Assembly: GCF_001544875.2 (NCBI RefSeq)
Contig: NZ_FCOA02000027.1
Coordinates: 38,647 to 102,646 of the forward strand
Direction: 5' to 3'
DNA length: 64,000 nucleotides
From: Caballeronia hypogeia
GTDB lineage: Bacteria; Pseudomonadota; Gammaproteobacteria; Burkholderiales; Burkholderiaceae
In this document: positions 18,375 to 27,296 of the stretch, one piece after another
Layout: every line of letters begins with the position of its first letter
Numbering within the stretch: the stretch's first letter is position 1
Translations under genes and position numbers: made by a program
Notes under the pieces: model-generated
The model's database searches: none
Seen by the model: the letters and a program-made list of their open reading frames with translations, nothing else
What the model was told of the DNA's origin: nothing

Positions 18375-19598
18375 GTGAGCGAACGAGAACATCAACTTCC
18401 GCCGGGCGCGCCATCTTCGCTCGCACTCGAAGCGCATCTCGCACCGTACGCGGCGCATTCGTCGCAATCGCGCGGACGTCGCTTCGCCGAGCCGCCGCCC
18501 GCCGCGCGCACCGAGTTTCAGCGCGACCGCGACCGCATCGTGCATTCGACCGCGTTTCGCCGGCTCGAATACAAGACGCAGGTGTTCGTCAATCACGAAG
18601 GCGACCTGTTTCGCACGCGCCTCACGCACAGTCTGGAGGTCGCGCAGATCGCGCGTTCGGTCGCGCGCAATCTGCGGGTGAACGAAGATCTGGTCGAAGC
18701 CATCTCGCTTGCGCACGATCTCGGACATACTCCGTTCGGCCACGCCGGACAGGACGCGCTGCACGAATGCATGCGCGATCACGGCGGCTTCGAGCACAAT
18801 CTGCAAAGCCTCGCGGTGGTCGATCAGCTCGAAGAGCACTATGGCGCGTTCAATGGCCTGAATCTTTGCTTTGAGACGCGCGAAGGCATTCTCAAGCATT
18901 GCTCACGCGAGAACGCGCGCAAGCTCGGCGACCTCGGCGAGCGCTTTCTTACGGGCAAGCAGCCTTCGCTCGAAGCGCAGATCGCCAATGTCGCGGATGA
19001 AATCGCCTACAACAATCACGATGTCGACGACGGCCTGCGCTCCGGCCTCATCACGCTCGAACAGCTTTCCGAAGTGAGTCTGTGGCACACGCACTTCGAA
19101 GCGGCGCGCGCCGATTATCCGAACATCGAAGGGCGCAGGCTGATTCACGAGACCATCCGGCGCATCATCAATACGCTGATTGTCGATTTGATCGAGTCGA
19201 CGAACCGCAATCTGCAGCGCGTCATGCCGCAGTCGCTCGACGATGTCCGCAACGCGCCGACGCTCGTCGCGCATGGCGATGAAGTCGCCGCGCAGGCGGC
19301 GCAACTCAAGCGCTTTCTGTTCAAGAACCTGTACCGGCACTATCGCGTGATGCGCATGGCCAACAAGGCGAAGCGCGTCGTGACCGGACTATTCGAAGCC
19401 TTCACCGAAGACCCGCGTCTGTTGCCGCCTGCGTATCAGGCGCGTTTGCCGGTCGCGGAGGAATCGGCGAACGACGCGCCTTCGTCGGGTCATGGCGACA
19501 GCTCGCAGGCGCGGCTCGTTGCGCATTACATCGCGGGCATGACCGATCGCTATGCATTGAAAGAGTATCAACGCTTATTTGTCATCGACAACAACTAA
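18375..19598 (+). CDS. dgt: Deoxyguanosinetriphosphate triphosphohydrolase-like protein (HD domain)
   Basis: A 407-residue HD-superfamily dNTP triphosphohydrolase that splits dNTPs into nucleoside and triphosphate. The N-terminal motif FQRDRDRIVHSTAFRRLEYK and the metal-binding set TRLTHSLEVAQ, then AHDLGHTPFGHAG (HD pair), are clear. Also seen is VADEIAYNNHDVDDGLRSG. The GTG at 18375 is the likely start, preceded by GGAG at 11-14 nt. It follows aroB by 42 nt, so co-transcription is likely. Substrate preference cannot be told from sequence. Confidence 0.92.
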   Translation: MSEREHQLPPGAPSSLALEAHLAPYAAHSSQSRGRRFAEPPPAARTEFQRDRDRIVHSTAFRRLEYKTQVFVNHEGDLFRTRLTHSLEVAQIARSVARNLRVNEDLVEAISLAHDLGHTPFGHAGQDALHECMRDHGGFEHNLQSLAVVDQLEEHYGAFNGLNLCFETREGILKHCSRENARKLGDLGERFLTGKQPSLEAQIANVADEIAYNNHDVDDGLRSGLITLEQLSEVSLWHTHFEAARADYPNIEGRRLIHETIRRIINTLIVDLIESTNRNLQRVMPQSLDDVRNAPTLVAHGDEVAAQAAQLKRFLFKNLYRHYRVMRMANKAKRVVTGLFEAFTEDPRLLPPAYQARLPVAEESANDAPSSGHGDSSQARLVAHYIAGMTDRYALKEYQRLFVIDNN

Positions 19599-19642
19599 GA
19601 TCGCGCGCTTTACTGCGTGAATCATCAAAAGGAGACTCATCG

Positions 19643-20968
19643 ATGAGCTGCAAGCCCTTGTTCCCCACGATCTCGGCCGCGGCCGTTCTGGCGTTCGGCG
19701 TCAGCACAGCCGCTCACGCCGCCACGGAAATCCAGTTCTGGCACGCAATGGAAGCCGCGCTCGGCGAGCGCGTGAACGACATTGCCAGCGACTTCAACAA
19801 ATCGCAGAGCGATTACAAGATCGTCCCCGTGTTCAAGGGCACGTATGACCAGACGCTCGCGGCGGGCATCGCGGCGTATCGCAGCGGCAACGCGCCGGCG
19901 ATCCTGCAGGTCTACGAAGTCGGCACCGCAACGATGATGCAGGCGAAGAAGGCCGTTCTCCCGGTCTACGACGTGTTCAAGCAAGCCGGCGTGCCGCTCG
20001 ACGAAAAGGCCTTCGTGCCGACCATCGCCGGTTATTACAGCGATGCGAAGACCGGTCATCTCATCTCGATGCCGTTCAACAGCTCGACGCCCGTTCTCTA
20101 CTACAACAAGGACGCGTTCAAGAAGGCCGGTCTCGATCCGAACCAGCCGCCGAAAACCTGGGCCGATGTCGAAGCCGACGCGAAGAAGATCAAGGCCGCC
20201 GGTTATTCGTGCGGTTATTCGTCGGGCTGGCAGAGCTGGATTCAGCTCGAGAACTACAGCGCATGGCACGCCGCGCCGTTCGCAACGAAGAACAACGGCT
20301 TCGACGGACTCGACGCCAAGCTCGAATTCAACAAGCCGCTGCAGGTCGCGCATATCCAGTTCCTGCAGAACATGGCGAAGGAAGGCACGTTCACCTACGT
20401 GGGCCGCAAGGACGAGCCGGTGTCGAAGTTCTATAGCGGCGACTGCGGCATCATCACGAACTCGTCGGGCTCGCGCGCGACCATCGCCAAATATGCGAAG
20501 TTCGATTACGGTGTCGGCATGATGCCCTACGACGCGAACGTGAAGGGCGCGCCGCAAAACGCGATCATCGGCGGCGCGAGTCTGTGGGTGCTGTCTGGCA
20601 AGGACCCGGCCGTGTACAAGGGCGTCGCGAAGTTCCTCGCGTATCTGACGACGCCGGAAGTCGCGGCGAAGTGGCATCAGGACACGGGCTATCTGCCGGT
20701 CACGCACGCCGCGTATGAACTGACGCAAAAGCAGGGCTTCTACGACAAGAACCCGGGCGCGGACATCGCCATCAAGCAGATGATGAACAAGCCGCCGCTG
20801 CCGTACACGAAGGGTCTGCGTCTGGGCAACATGCCGCAGATCCGCACGATCGTCGACGAAGAGCTCGAACAGGTCTGGGCCGACAAGAAGACCCCGCAAC
20901 AGGCGCTCGACGCCTCCGTGCAACGCGGCGACGAATTGCTGCGCCGCTTCGAAAAGACCGGCAACTAA
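19643..20968 (+). CDS. ugpB: sn-glycerol-3-phosphate ABC transporter, periplasmic binding protein
   Basis: A 441-residue extracellular solute-binding protein (family 1) with a Sec signal ending at AHAA near residue 26. Mature sequence features such as TEIQFWHAMEAALGERVN, VFKGTYDQTLAAGIAAYR, QVYEVGTATMM and IISNSSGSR-like IITNSSGSR match UgpB. It captures sn-glycerol-3-phosphate and glycerophosphodiesters for the UgpAE-UgpC importer. AAGGAG sits eight bases before the ATG. It is only 44 nt after dgt; I see no clear pho box in that gap. Confidence 0.95.
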   Translation: MSCKPLFPTISAAAVLAFGVSTAAHAATEIQFWHAMEAALGERVNDIASDFNKSQSDYKIVPVFKGTYDQTLAAGIAAYRSGNAPAILQVYEVGTATMMQAKKAVLPVYDVFKQAGVPLDEKAFVPTIAGYYSDAKTGHLISMPFNSSTPVLYYNKDAFKKAGLDPNQPPKTWADVEADAKKIKAAGYSCGYSSGWQSWIQLENYSAWHAAPFATKNNGFDGLDAKLEFNKPLQVAHIQFLQNMAKEGTFTYVGRKDEPVSKFYSGDCGIITNSSGSRATIAKYAKFDYGVGMMPYDANVKGAPQNAIIGGASLWVLSGKDPAVYKGVAKFLAYLTTPEVAAKWHQDTGYLPVTHAAYELTQKQGFYDKNPGADIAIKQMMNKPPLPYTKGLRLGNMPQIRTIVDEELEQVWADKKTPQQALDASVQRGDELLRRFEKTGN

Positions 20969-21024
20969 GCCACTTTGAGCCACGCGCCCGCGCAGTCGCG
21001 GGCGCGCCGTTCAGGACACATCGA

Positions 21025-21909
21025 ATGGAAAAACGGTCTCGTTTCGATACGAGCGTGTTGCCGTATCTGCTCGTCGCGCCGCAGCTCGCGATCACCGCGC
21101 TGTTCTTTCTGTGGCCCGCGGGCGAAGCGTTGTGGCAGGCCACGCAAAGTCAGGATGCGTTCGGCACGTCGAGCGAATTCGTCGGCTTGCAGAACTTCAG
21201 GCAACTGTTCGCCGATCCGCTCTACCTGTCGTCGTTCAACACGACAATGATCTTCTGCGCGCTCGTCACCGTGTCGGGTCTCGTGATCTCGCTACTGCTC
21301 GCCGCATGCGCCGATCGCGTGACGCGTGGCGCCAAGGCGTATCAGACGTTGCTCATCTGGCCGTATGCGGTCGCACCCGCGATCGCCGCCGTGCTGTGGT
21401 CGTTCCTGTTCAATCCGAGCATCGGGCTGGTGACATACGCGTTGAGCAAGCAGGGCATCGTGTGGAATCACGCGTTGAACGGCACGCAGGCGATGTTCCT
21501 CGTCGTGCTCGCGTCCGTGTGGAAGCAGGTCAGCTACAACTTCCTGTTCTTCTATGCGGGCTTGCAGGCGATTCCGCAATCGCTGATCGAAGCCGCGGCT
21601 ATCGACGGCGCGGGTCCGGTGCGTCGCTTCTTCGGCATCGCGCTGCCGCTCCTGTCGCCGACGAGCTTCTTCCTGCTGGTCGTGAATCTCGTGTATGCGT
21701 TCTTCGACACCTTCCCCGTCATCGATGCCGCGACCGGCGGCGGTCCCGCGCAATCGACCAAGACGCTCATCTACAAGATTTTCGCGGAAGGCTTTCAAGG
21801 ACTCGATATCGGTAGCTCGGGCGCGCAATCGGTCGTGCTGATGGTGATCGTCGTCGCATTGACAGTCGTGCAATTCCGCTTCGTCGAACGCAGGGTGCAA
21901 TACTCATGA
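21025..21909 (+). CDS. ugpA: sn-glycerol-3-phosphate ABC transporter permease UgpA
   Basis: A 294-residue inner-membrane permease with six predicted helices, starting at FDTSVLPYLLVAPQLAITALFFLWP. The cytoplasmic EAA loop, which contacts the ATPase, is EAAAIDGAGPVRRFFGIALP. It forms the channel with UgpE. Its last codon overlaps ugpE (ATGA), indicating coupled translation. Confidence 0.95.
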   Translation: MEKRSRFDTSVLPYLLVAPQLAITALFFLWPAGEALWQATQSQDAFGTSSEFVGLQNFRQLFADPLYLSSFNTTMIFCALVTVSGLVISLLLAACADRVTRGAKAYQTLLIWPYAVAPAIAAVLWSFLFNPSIGLVTYALSKQGIVWNHALNGTQAMFLVVLASVWKQVSYNFLFFYAGLQAIPQSLIEAAAIDGAGPVRRFFGIALPLLSPTSFFLLVVNLVYAFFDTFPVIDAATGGGPAQSTKTLIYKIFAEGFQGLDIGSSGAQSVVLMVIVVALTVVQFRFVERRVQYS

Positions 21910-22751
21910 TCGAGAACCGTCGCGGCTTCGATATCTTCTGTCATGCGGTGCTGCTCGCGGGCGTCGCGCTGATCGTGTTCCCGGTGTATGTCGCGTTTTG
22001 CGCGGCCACCATGAACTCGAAGGAAGTCTTCAGCGTGCCGCTTTCGCTCGTGCCGAGCACGCATCTCATCGAGAACGTCGCGCATATCTGGAAGTACGGT
22101 AGCGGCAACGCGGCCGCGCCGTTCGGCCTCATGCTGCTCAACAGCCTGGTGATGGCGCTGGTCATCTCCATCGGCAAGATCGCGGTGTCGATCGTGTCCG
22201 CGTATGCCATCGTGTTCTTCCGCTTCCCGCTGAAGAACCTCGCGTTCTGGCTGATCTTCATCACCTTGATGCTGCCCGTCGAAGTGCGCATCTTTCCGAC
22301 GGTGCAGGTCGTCTCGTCGATGCATCTGTCGAACACGTACGCGGGCCTCACGCTGCCGCTGATCGCGTCGGCGACCGCGACGTTCCTGTTCCGCCAGTTC
22401 TTCATGACCTTGCCCGACGAACTGATGGAAGCGGCGCGCATCGACGGCGCGGGGCCGCTGCGCTTCTTCTGGGACGTCGTGCTGCCGCTCTCGAAGACGA
22501 ACATCGCGGCGCTCTTCGTCATCACGTTCATCTACGGCTGGAACCAGTATCTCTGGCCAATTTTGATCACCAACGAAGTCTCGCTGCAGACGGCGGTGGT
22601 CGGCATCAAGAGCATGATCGCGTCGGGCGATACCGCGACCGAATGGCATCTCGTGATGACGGCGACGCTGCTCGCAATGCTGCCGCCGCTCGCGGTCGTC
22701 CTGACGATGCAGCGCTGGTTCGTGCGCGGACTCGTGGACTCGGAAAAATAA
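21906..22751 (+). CDS. ugpE: sn-glycerol-3-phosphate ABC transporter permease UgpE
   Basis: A 281-residue permease partner of UgpA. Six hydrophobic segments are visible, with the EAA loop EAARIDGAGPLRFFWDVVLP near residue 180. The C-terminal WFVRGLVDSEK is typical. It overlaps ugpA by four bases and is followed 16 nt later by ugpC. Confidence 0.95.
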   Translation: MIENRRGFDIFCHAVLLAGVALIVFPVYVAFCAATMNSKEVFSVPLSLVPSTHLIENVAHIWKYGSGNAAAPFGLMLLNSLVMALVISIGKIAVSIVSAYAIVFFRFPLKNLAFWLIFITLMLPVEVRIFPTVQVVSSMHLSNTYAGLTLPLIASATATFLFRQFFMTLPDELMEAARIDGAGPLRFFWDVVLPLSKTNIAALFVITFIYGWNQYLWPILITNEVSLQTAVVGIKSMIASGDTATEWHLVMTATLLAMLPPLAVVLTMQRWFVRGLVDSEK

Positions 22752-22767
22752 CGGAGACATCGGATAG

Positions 22768-23853
22768 ATGGCAGCGCTGAATCTCAAAGGCGTCAAGAAA
22801 ACATACGACGGCTCGAACTACGTACTTCATGGCATCGATGTCGCGATCGAGGACGGCGAGTTCGTCGTGATGGTCGGTCCGTCGGGCTGCGGCAAGTCCA
22901 CGCTGCTGCGCATGGTCGCGGGGCTCGAAAGCGTGTCGGACGGCGCGATCGAAATCGGCGGCAAGGTCGTGAACAAGCTTGAGCCGAAGGATCGCGACAT
23001 CGCGATGGTGTTTCAGAACTACGCGCTCTATCCGCACATGAGCGTCGCGCAGAACATGGCGTATGCGCTGAAGATCGCAGGCACGGACAAATCGGCGATC
23101 GACCAGCGCGTGGCGAACGCCGCGCGTATTCTGGAGCTCGAGCATCTGCTCGCGCGCAAGCCGCGTGAATTGTCGGGCGGGCAGCGTCAGCGCGTGGCGA
23201 TGGGCCGCGCGATCGTGCGCGAGCCGGCGGTCTTTCTCTTCGACGAGCCTTTGTCGAACCTCGACGCCAAGCTGCGCGTGCAGATGCGCCTCGAAATCCA
23301 GCGTCTGCATGCGCGGCTCGCCACGACGAGCCTTTACGTCACGCACGATCAGATCGAAGCGATGACGCTCGCGCAGCGCGTGATCGTGATGAACAAGGGC
23401 CACGCCGAGCAGATCGGCGCGCCGACCGAAGTGTACGAAAGGCCCGCGACGGTGTTCGTCGCGAGCTTCATCGGCTCGCCGGCGATGAATCTGTTGGAAG
23501 GACGTTTGTCGGATGACGGCGCGGCGTTTCAGATTGCGGGTGACGGGCCGGCGGTGCCGGTGAGCGGCGCGACCGGCGTGACGGATACGATGCACGGCCG
23601 CGAGTGGATCGTGGGCATTCGTCCCGAGCACATGACGCCGGGCAACGCGAACGCGCCCAAGGCGACGCTCGATGTCGATTCGGCCGAACTGCTCGGCGCC
23701 GACAACCTAGCGCACGGCCGGTGGGGCAAGCACGACGTCGCGGCGCGCCTGCCGCACGAGCATCGGCCGCAGCGCGGCGAGCGGCTGGAAGTGTCGTTGC
23801 CCGCGCGGCATTTGCATTTCTTCGATCCGTCGACCGGACTGCGCGCGAACTAG
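22768..23853 (+). CDS. ugpC: sn-glycerol-3-phosphate ABC transporter ATPase UgpC
   Basis: A 361-residue ABC ATPase of the MalK/UgpC group. It shows Walker A GPSGCGKST, Q-loop MVFQNYALYPHMSV, signature LSGGQRQRVAMGRA, Walker B VFLFDEPLSNLD and H-loop THDQIEAMT. The C-terminal TOBE/regulatory domain (IGIRPEHMTP-like VGIRPEHMTP) follows. It energises UgpBAE import. ACGGAG lies upstream of the ATG. Confidence 0.96.
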   Translation: MAALNLKGVKKTYDGSNYVLHGIDVAIEDGEFVVMVGPSGCGKSTLLRMVAGLESVSDGAIEIGGKVVNKLEPKDRDIAMVFQNYALYPHMSVAQNMAYALKIAGTDKSAIDQRVANAARILELEHLLARKPRELSGGQRQRVAMGRAIVREPAVFLFDEPLSNLDAKLRVQMRLEIQRLHARLATTSLYVTHDQIEAMTLAQRVIVMNKGHAEQIGAPTEVYERPATVFVASFIGSPAMNLLEGRLSDDGAAFQIAGDGPAVPVSGATGVTDTMHGREWIVGIRPEHMTPGNANAPKATLDVDSAELLGADNLAHGRWGKHDVAARLPHEHRPQRGERLEVSLPARHLHFFDPSTGLRAN

Positions 23854-23866
23854 TGGAGGCGATGCG

Positions 23867-24622
23867 ATGAGAACCTGGCCTTATCCTCCGATCGTCGCGC
23901 ATCGCGGCGGCGGCAAGCTCGCGCCGGAGAACACGCTCGAAGCCATCGACGTGGGCGCGCGCCTCGGCCACAAGATGATCGAGTTCGACGCGAAACTTTC
24001 CTCCGACGATGTCGTGTTCCTGCTGCACGACGACGCCGTGGATCGCACGTCGGACGGGCACGGCGCGGCGAAGTCGATGACCTACGCGCAACTCGGCGCG
24101 CTCGACGCGGGCACGTGGTTCGGCGCGGAGTTCGCGCACGCGCGCATGCCGACGCTCGCGCAGGTGCGCGAACGCTGCGCCCGGCACGGCCTCGCGGCGA
24201 ATATCGAGATCAAGCCGAGTCAGGGGCGTGATGTGGAAACGGGGGTGCTCGTCGCGCGCGAGGCGGCGAGTTTGTGGGCGGATGCCGAGCCGCTGCCGCT
24301 GTTGTCATCGTTTTCATACGCGGCGCTGGAGGCTGCTCGCGATGTCGCGCCGAACCTGCCGCGCGGCATGCTCTACGAGCGCGTGCCTGCCAACTGGCAT
24401 ACGCAGACCGCGGCGCTGTCGTGCGTTTCGCTGCATGCGAATCATCAAGCGCTAGACGCTGCCCTCGTCGCGCAAATCAAGGATGCCGGGCTTCGCATTC
24501 TCGCCTACACCGTGAACGACCCGGGGCGCGCACGGCTGCTCGCGCAATGGGGAGTCGATGCGATCTGCACGGATCGCATCGACCTCATTGGCGCGGACTT
24601 CCTGGACGTGTCGTCCGATTGA
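23867..24622 (+). CDS. ugpQ: Glycerophosphodiester phosphodiesterase, cytoplasmic
   Basis: A 251-residue GDPD-family enzyme that hydrolyses glycerophosphodiesters to sn-glycerol-3-phosphate and an alcohol. The catalytic motifs are IVAHRGGGKLAPENTLEA (HRGG...PENT), EFDAKLSSDDVVFLLHDDAVDRTSDG (metal Glu/Asp and second His) and NIEIKPS. There is no signal peptide, so it acts on imported substrate, which fits its position as last gene of ugpBAECQ. The final segment ILAYTVNDP and DAICTDRIDLI is typical. Confidence 0.95.
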   Translation: MRTWPYPPIVAHRGGGKLAPENTLEAIDVGARLGHKMIEFDAKLSSDDVVFLLHDDAVDRTSDGHGAAKSMTYAQLGALDAGTWFGAEFAHARMPTLAQVRERCARHGLAANIEIKPSQGRDVETGVLVAREAASLWADAEPLPLLSSFSYAALEAARDVAPNLPRGMLYERVPANWHTQTAALSCVSLHANHQALDAALVAQIKDAGLRILAYTVNDPGRARLLAQWGVDAICTDRIDLIGADFLDVSSD

Positions 24623-24656
24623 TCGCGCGAAGCGCGTAGTACGTGAGCGTGAATCG

Positions 24657-25034
24657 TCAGCGCACGCGCGCCAGCAGCACGCCGGCGACGAGCGCGAGCC
24701 CGCCGACCAGCACGATGGTCTGCCAAGGCTTTTCGTGGATGTAATTGTCGGCGTCTTCGAAGACGGCGCCGGCGCGTTCTCGCAGCGCCGCCTGCGTATC
24801 GTTCAGACGTGCGCGCGCGCTGTCGAGGCGCTCGCCAATCTGCGCGCGCAACGCGGCGGCGTCGGCCGATGTGCCGTGTGAGAGCGTGTCTTCGAGTTCG
24901 CTAAGCAGCGAACGCAGTTCGGAACCGATGTCCTCGGCCGCTTCACGTCCATGCCGCGCGATGCGGCGGGCCCGGCGGCTCGTGGAAGTCCATGAATCTC
25001 CGATGGCGTCTCGCGTATTAGGCAATGCGTTCAT
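24657..25034 (-). CDS. DUF883 / ElaB-YqjD-like membrane-anchored protein
   Basis: A 125-residue protein with a basic N-terminus (STSRRARRIARHGRE), a long amphipathic, coiled-coil-prone helix, the family signature YIHEKPWQTI, and a single C-terminal transmembrane segment VLVGGLALVAGVLLARVR. Homologues such as YqjD tether ribosomes to the membrane in stationary phase; that role is an inference here. It faces ugpQ tail-to-tail. The 299-nt stretch upstream (25035-25333) holds only the terminator of the next gene and no other feature I can support. Confidence 0.88.
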   Translation of the reverse strand: MNALPNTRDAIGDSWTSTSRRARRIARHGREAAEDIGSELRSLLSELEDTLSHGTSADAAALRAQIGERLDSARARLNDTQAALRERAGAVFEDADNYIHEKPWQTIVLVGGLALVAGVLLARVR

Positions 25035-25234
25035 AGATCGCTCCGTCGATGGATGAGTCGTGGATGACCCGCGCGTGGAGGCGGGGAAAGTTCATCATGC
25101 AGCAAATTCGATGCCGATGCCGCGATCGTGCGCGATGCCTCGGTAAGCACGACCGCGCCGCACGATACGCGCGCATCGTCGCGTAAGAACTGCAAGCGAT
25201 GACGCTTTTAAAAGGTCACATTTACAAGTTCGAT

Positions 25235-25278
25235 GAAAAAGAAAACGCCGGCATGCGTTAAACATGCCGGCGCTTTCT
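25235..25278 (-). terminator. Terminator of the OmpW-like gene
   Basis: CGCCGGCATG (25246-25255) pairs with CATGCCGGCG (25263-25272). On the minus strand it is followed by TTTTCTTTTT, and on the plus strand by CTTTCTCTCTT, so it mainly serves the minus-strand gene ending at 25334. Confidence 0.85.
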
Positions 25279-25333
25279 CTCTTATTGCAATGCTGCCTGA
25301 ATCGTCATTCTGCTGAGAATCAGCAGAACTGCT

Positions 25334-26059
25334 TTAGAAGCGATAGCCTACTCGCAAATACGTGACGATTGGGTTGAGCGTGATTTTCGCCTTGGACTGA
25401 GCATTCAGCGTTCCGACGGGCGTTTGCGCCTGCGTGTTCAACGTCGCCGTAGCCTTCAAAGGAATGAAGGACACGGAAAACCCGGCGAACCAGTGTTCTG
25501 TGAAATTGTAAGTCGCACCGAGATTAAACACGGGCGCCCACGAACTATCCGTGTCTACCGTGGTCGGACCATGCAACACCGAGCCTTCGAATTGCTGGTT
25601 CGTGATTTGCGCGTCGGTGAACCAGGTACGTGTCACGCCAAGGCCGACGAACGGGCGGAACTTCGCCGTGGGAGCATTGAAGAAGTATTTGAACAGCAGC
25701 GTCGGACTCCACTGCTTGGCGCTGCCGAGCTTGCCGTACTGCGAAAGGTTGCCTTTGCCTTCGAGGTCGAACGTCGGCGGCACGCCCATTTCGAGTTCGG
25801 CTGCAATATGGTCGGTGGCGAAGTAACCTACGGTGAAGCCAACGGTGTCAGCACTCGAGATACCGGCGCCTGTGCCGGGAACATCGATATTGACGGGAGA
25901 TCCGCCTACACTTGTTTCTTTGAGCGGACCGCTGCTGTCTTGCGGTGCAAAGTGAAACCAGCCTGCTGTTGCATAGAACGACCCAGCGGATTGGGCATGT
26001 GCCGCGGTGGACAGACACGCTAATGCGGCGATCCCCGTTACGACTTGTTTTATTTTCAA
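25334..26059 (-). CDS. OmpW family outer-membrane protein
   Basis: A 241-residue eight-stranded beta-barrel protein with a signal peptide (KIKQVVTGIAALACLSTAAHAQ). The barrel ends in a C-terminal aromatic, YLRVGYRF, the outer-membrane insertion signal. OmpW-like landmarks are LLFKYFFNAPTAKFRPFVGLGV and NLGATYNFTEHWFAGFSVSFIPLK. OmpW proteins form narrow hydrophobic channels; the substrate here is unknown. The start is a TTG at 26059 because GGAGGAG lies six nucleotides before it; the frame extends five codons upstream to another TTG that would consume this site. Confidence 0.88.
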   Translation of the reverse strand: MKIKQVVTGIAALACLSTAAHAQSAGSFYATAGWFHFAPQDSSGPLKETSVGGSPVNIDVPGTGAGISSADTVGFTVGYFATDHIAAELEMGVPPTFDLEGKGNLSQYGKLGSAKQWSPTLLFKYFFNAPTAKFRPFVGLGVTRTWFTDAQITNQQFEGSVLHGPTTVDTDSSWAPVFNLGATYNFTEHWFAGFSVSFIPLKATATLNTQAQTPVGTLNAQSKAKITLNPIVTYLRVGYRF

Positions 26060-26263
26060 TTTGTGCTCCTCCAAAAAGCACGCTCATTATGAACACAACA
26101 TTTCACATAAACCATAGCGGTGCCGTAGAGCATTCTCCCTAGGGCAAAGAGCGGCTTTGGGGCTTCGTTGCACGGCAATTGCATGCGTTTCGTCATGCCG
26201 CCGCGACGGCTCCGAGAGGCCCCCGAACGGGGTAACAGAAACGCGACCAACGGAATATCCAGC

Positions 26264-26971
26264 ATGGCACGGCTTGCACGACTCTACGTTCCCGAACAGC
26301 CGCAGCATGTCATCCTGCGTGGTCTCGACCAGCAACCCGCCTTCGTCGACGACCAGGACTACGAGCTCTTCATCGACTGCTTGAGGACTGCTTCACGTGA
26401 TCATCACCTCTCCATCCATGCCTATGCGCTGATGCCGCAAGCGGTGCATCTGCTCGTCACGCCTCGCGACGAGTCCAGCTTGCCCAAAGCGATGCAGGCC
26501 GTAGGACGTCGTTACGTAGCGCACTTCAATCGTCGTTACATGCGGCGCGGCACGTTGTGGGAAGGACGCTATCGAGCCACGGTCATCGAGGGCGAGCGCT
26601 ACTTCCTGCTCGCCACGCGGGTCGTCGAGATGGCGCCGGTGCGCGCGCAACTCGTCGCGGCGCCGCAAGACTACAAATGGTCCAGCTTCCGTCATCACAC
26701 CGGGCTTACGCTCGATGGTCTGATCACTGACCATCCGCTCTTCTGGTCGCTCGGCAACACGCCGTTCGAGCGACAACATGCATACAAGGAGCTGTGCGAA
26801 CAACCGCTCGACGAACGCGAAGCCAACCGTTTGCTGCAAGCCACCCTCAAAGGTTGGGTGCTCGGCAGCGATGCGTATCGCGAGTGGGCGTCGCATGCCG
26901 CGAACCGCCGGGTGTCGCCGCTGCCGCGCGGCCGGCCCCGCAAGATCCGCGAAACTCCACAGCCTCAATAA
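26264..26971 (+). CDS. REP-associated tyrosine transposase (RAYT)-like protein, HUH motif degraded
   Basis: A 235-residue Y1/HUH-superfamily protein. It starts MARLARLYVPEQPQHVILRG, and the Y1 core is visible as RRYVAHFNRRYMRRGTLWEGRY with the presumed catalytic Tyr84. The HUH site, normally NHVHLL, reads QAVHLL here (residues 59-64), so the first histidine is alanine (Ala60). The C-terminus is basic (PRGRPRKIRETP). No terminal inverted repeats or REP palindromes are seen alongside, and it has its own terminator. This suggests a domesticated, non-transposing relative, possibly a nucleic-acid-binding protein. The start at 26264 fits the family; the frame is open further upstream. Confidence 0.8.
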   Translation: MARLARLYVPEQPQHVILRGLDQQPAFVDDQDYELFIDCLRTASRDHHLSIHAYALMPQAVHLLVTPRDESSLPKAMQAVGRRYVAHFNRRYMRRGTLWEGRYRATVIEGERYFLLATRVVEMAPVRAQLVAAPQDYKWSSFRHHTGLTLDGLITDHPLFWSLGNTPFERQHAYKELCEQPLDEREANRLLQATLKGWVLGSDAYREWASHAANRRVSPLPRGRPRKIRETPQPQ

Positions 26972-27003
26972 CGGCGTTCCGCCGCGAACCTGAAGCAAAA
27001 AAT

Positions 27004-27045
27004 GAAACGGCGTCTCGAATTTTCGGAGCTCGCCGTTTCTTTTTT
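27004..27045 (+). terminator. Rho-independent terminator after the RAYT-like gene
   Basis: GAAACGGCG (27004-27012) pairs with CGCCGTTTC (27031-27039), followed by six T residues. Confidence 0.88.
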
Positions 27046-27085
27046 ATGAAGATCGATGAGGCCCCAATATATTCGGGCCCGTTTG

Positions 27086-27105
27086 CACCATATCGATAAT
27101 TGGTG
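27086..27105. promoter_or_regulatory. Possible operator dyad upstream of gltB
   Basis: CACCA (27086-27090) and TGGTG (27101-27105) form an inverted repeat around a 10-nt AT-rich spacer, 20 nt upstream of the predicted -35 box. The spacing suits a dimeric regulator, possibly LysR-type. No regulator can be named. Confidence 0.3.
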
Positions 27106-27124
27106 TCATATCATCAAGTTTTAT

Positions 27125-27154
27125 TTGCCATCGCTTTGATTCGTCGCGTATATT
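27125..27154 (+). promoter_or_regulatory. Predicted sigma70 promoter of gltBD
   Basis: The -35 box TTGCCA (27125-27130) and the -10 box TATATT (27149-27154) are 18 nt apart, each matching five of six consensus bases. The start site would be near 27161, giving a leader of about 135 nt before gltB. Confidence 0.5.
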
Positions 27155-27296
27155 TCGATTTCCGGCGATTGCCGCGGTGCAGCGTGCCGCGCACGACCGT
27201 GCAGTGCGACACATACAAGCTGAAAAAACACGTCGCAGGCGACAAGAAAATGGTTCAACGGCCGAGTCGGCCCCTCACAGTAGAGACGGTGTCCCC

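Noticed and set aside
17121..18899. A 592-codon minus-strand frame opposite aroB-dgt
   Set aside because: Spans two well-supported plus-strand genes and has no recognisable motifs.
26168..26971. Active insertion sequence around the RAYT-like gene
   Set aside because: No terminal inverted repeats, target duplications or REP palindromes are visible, and one catalytic His is lost.
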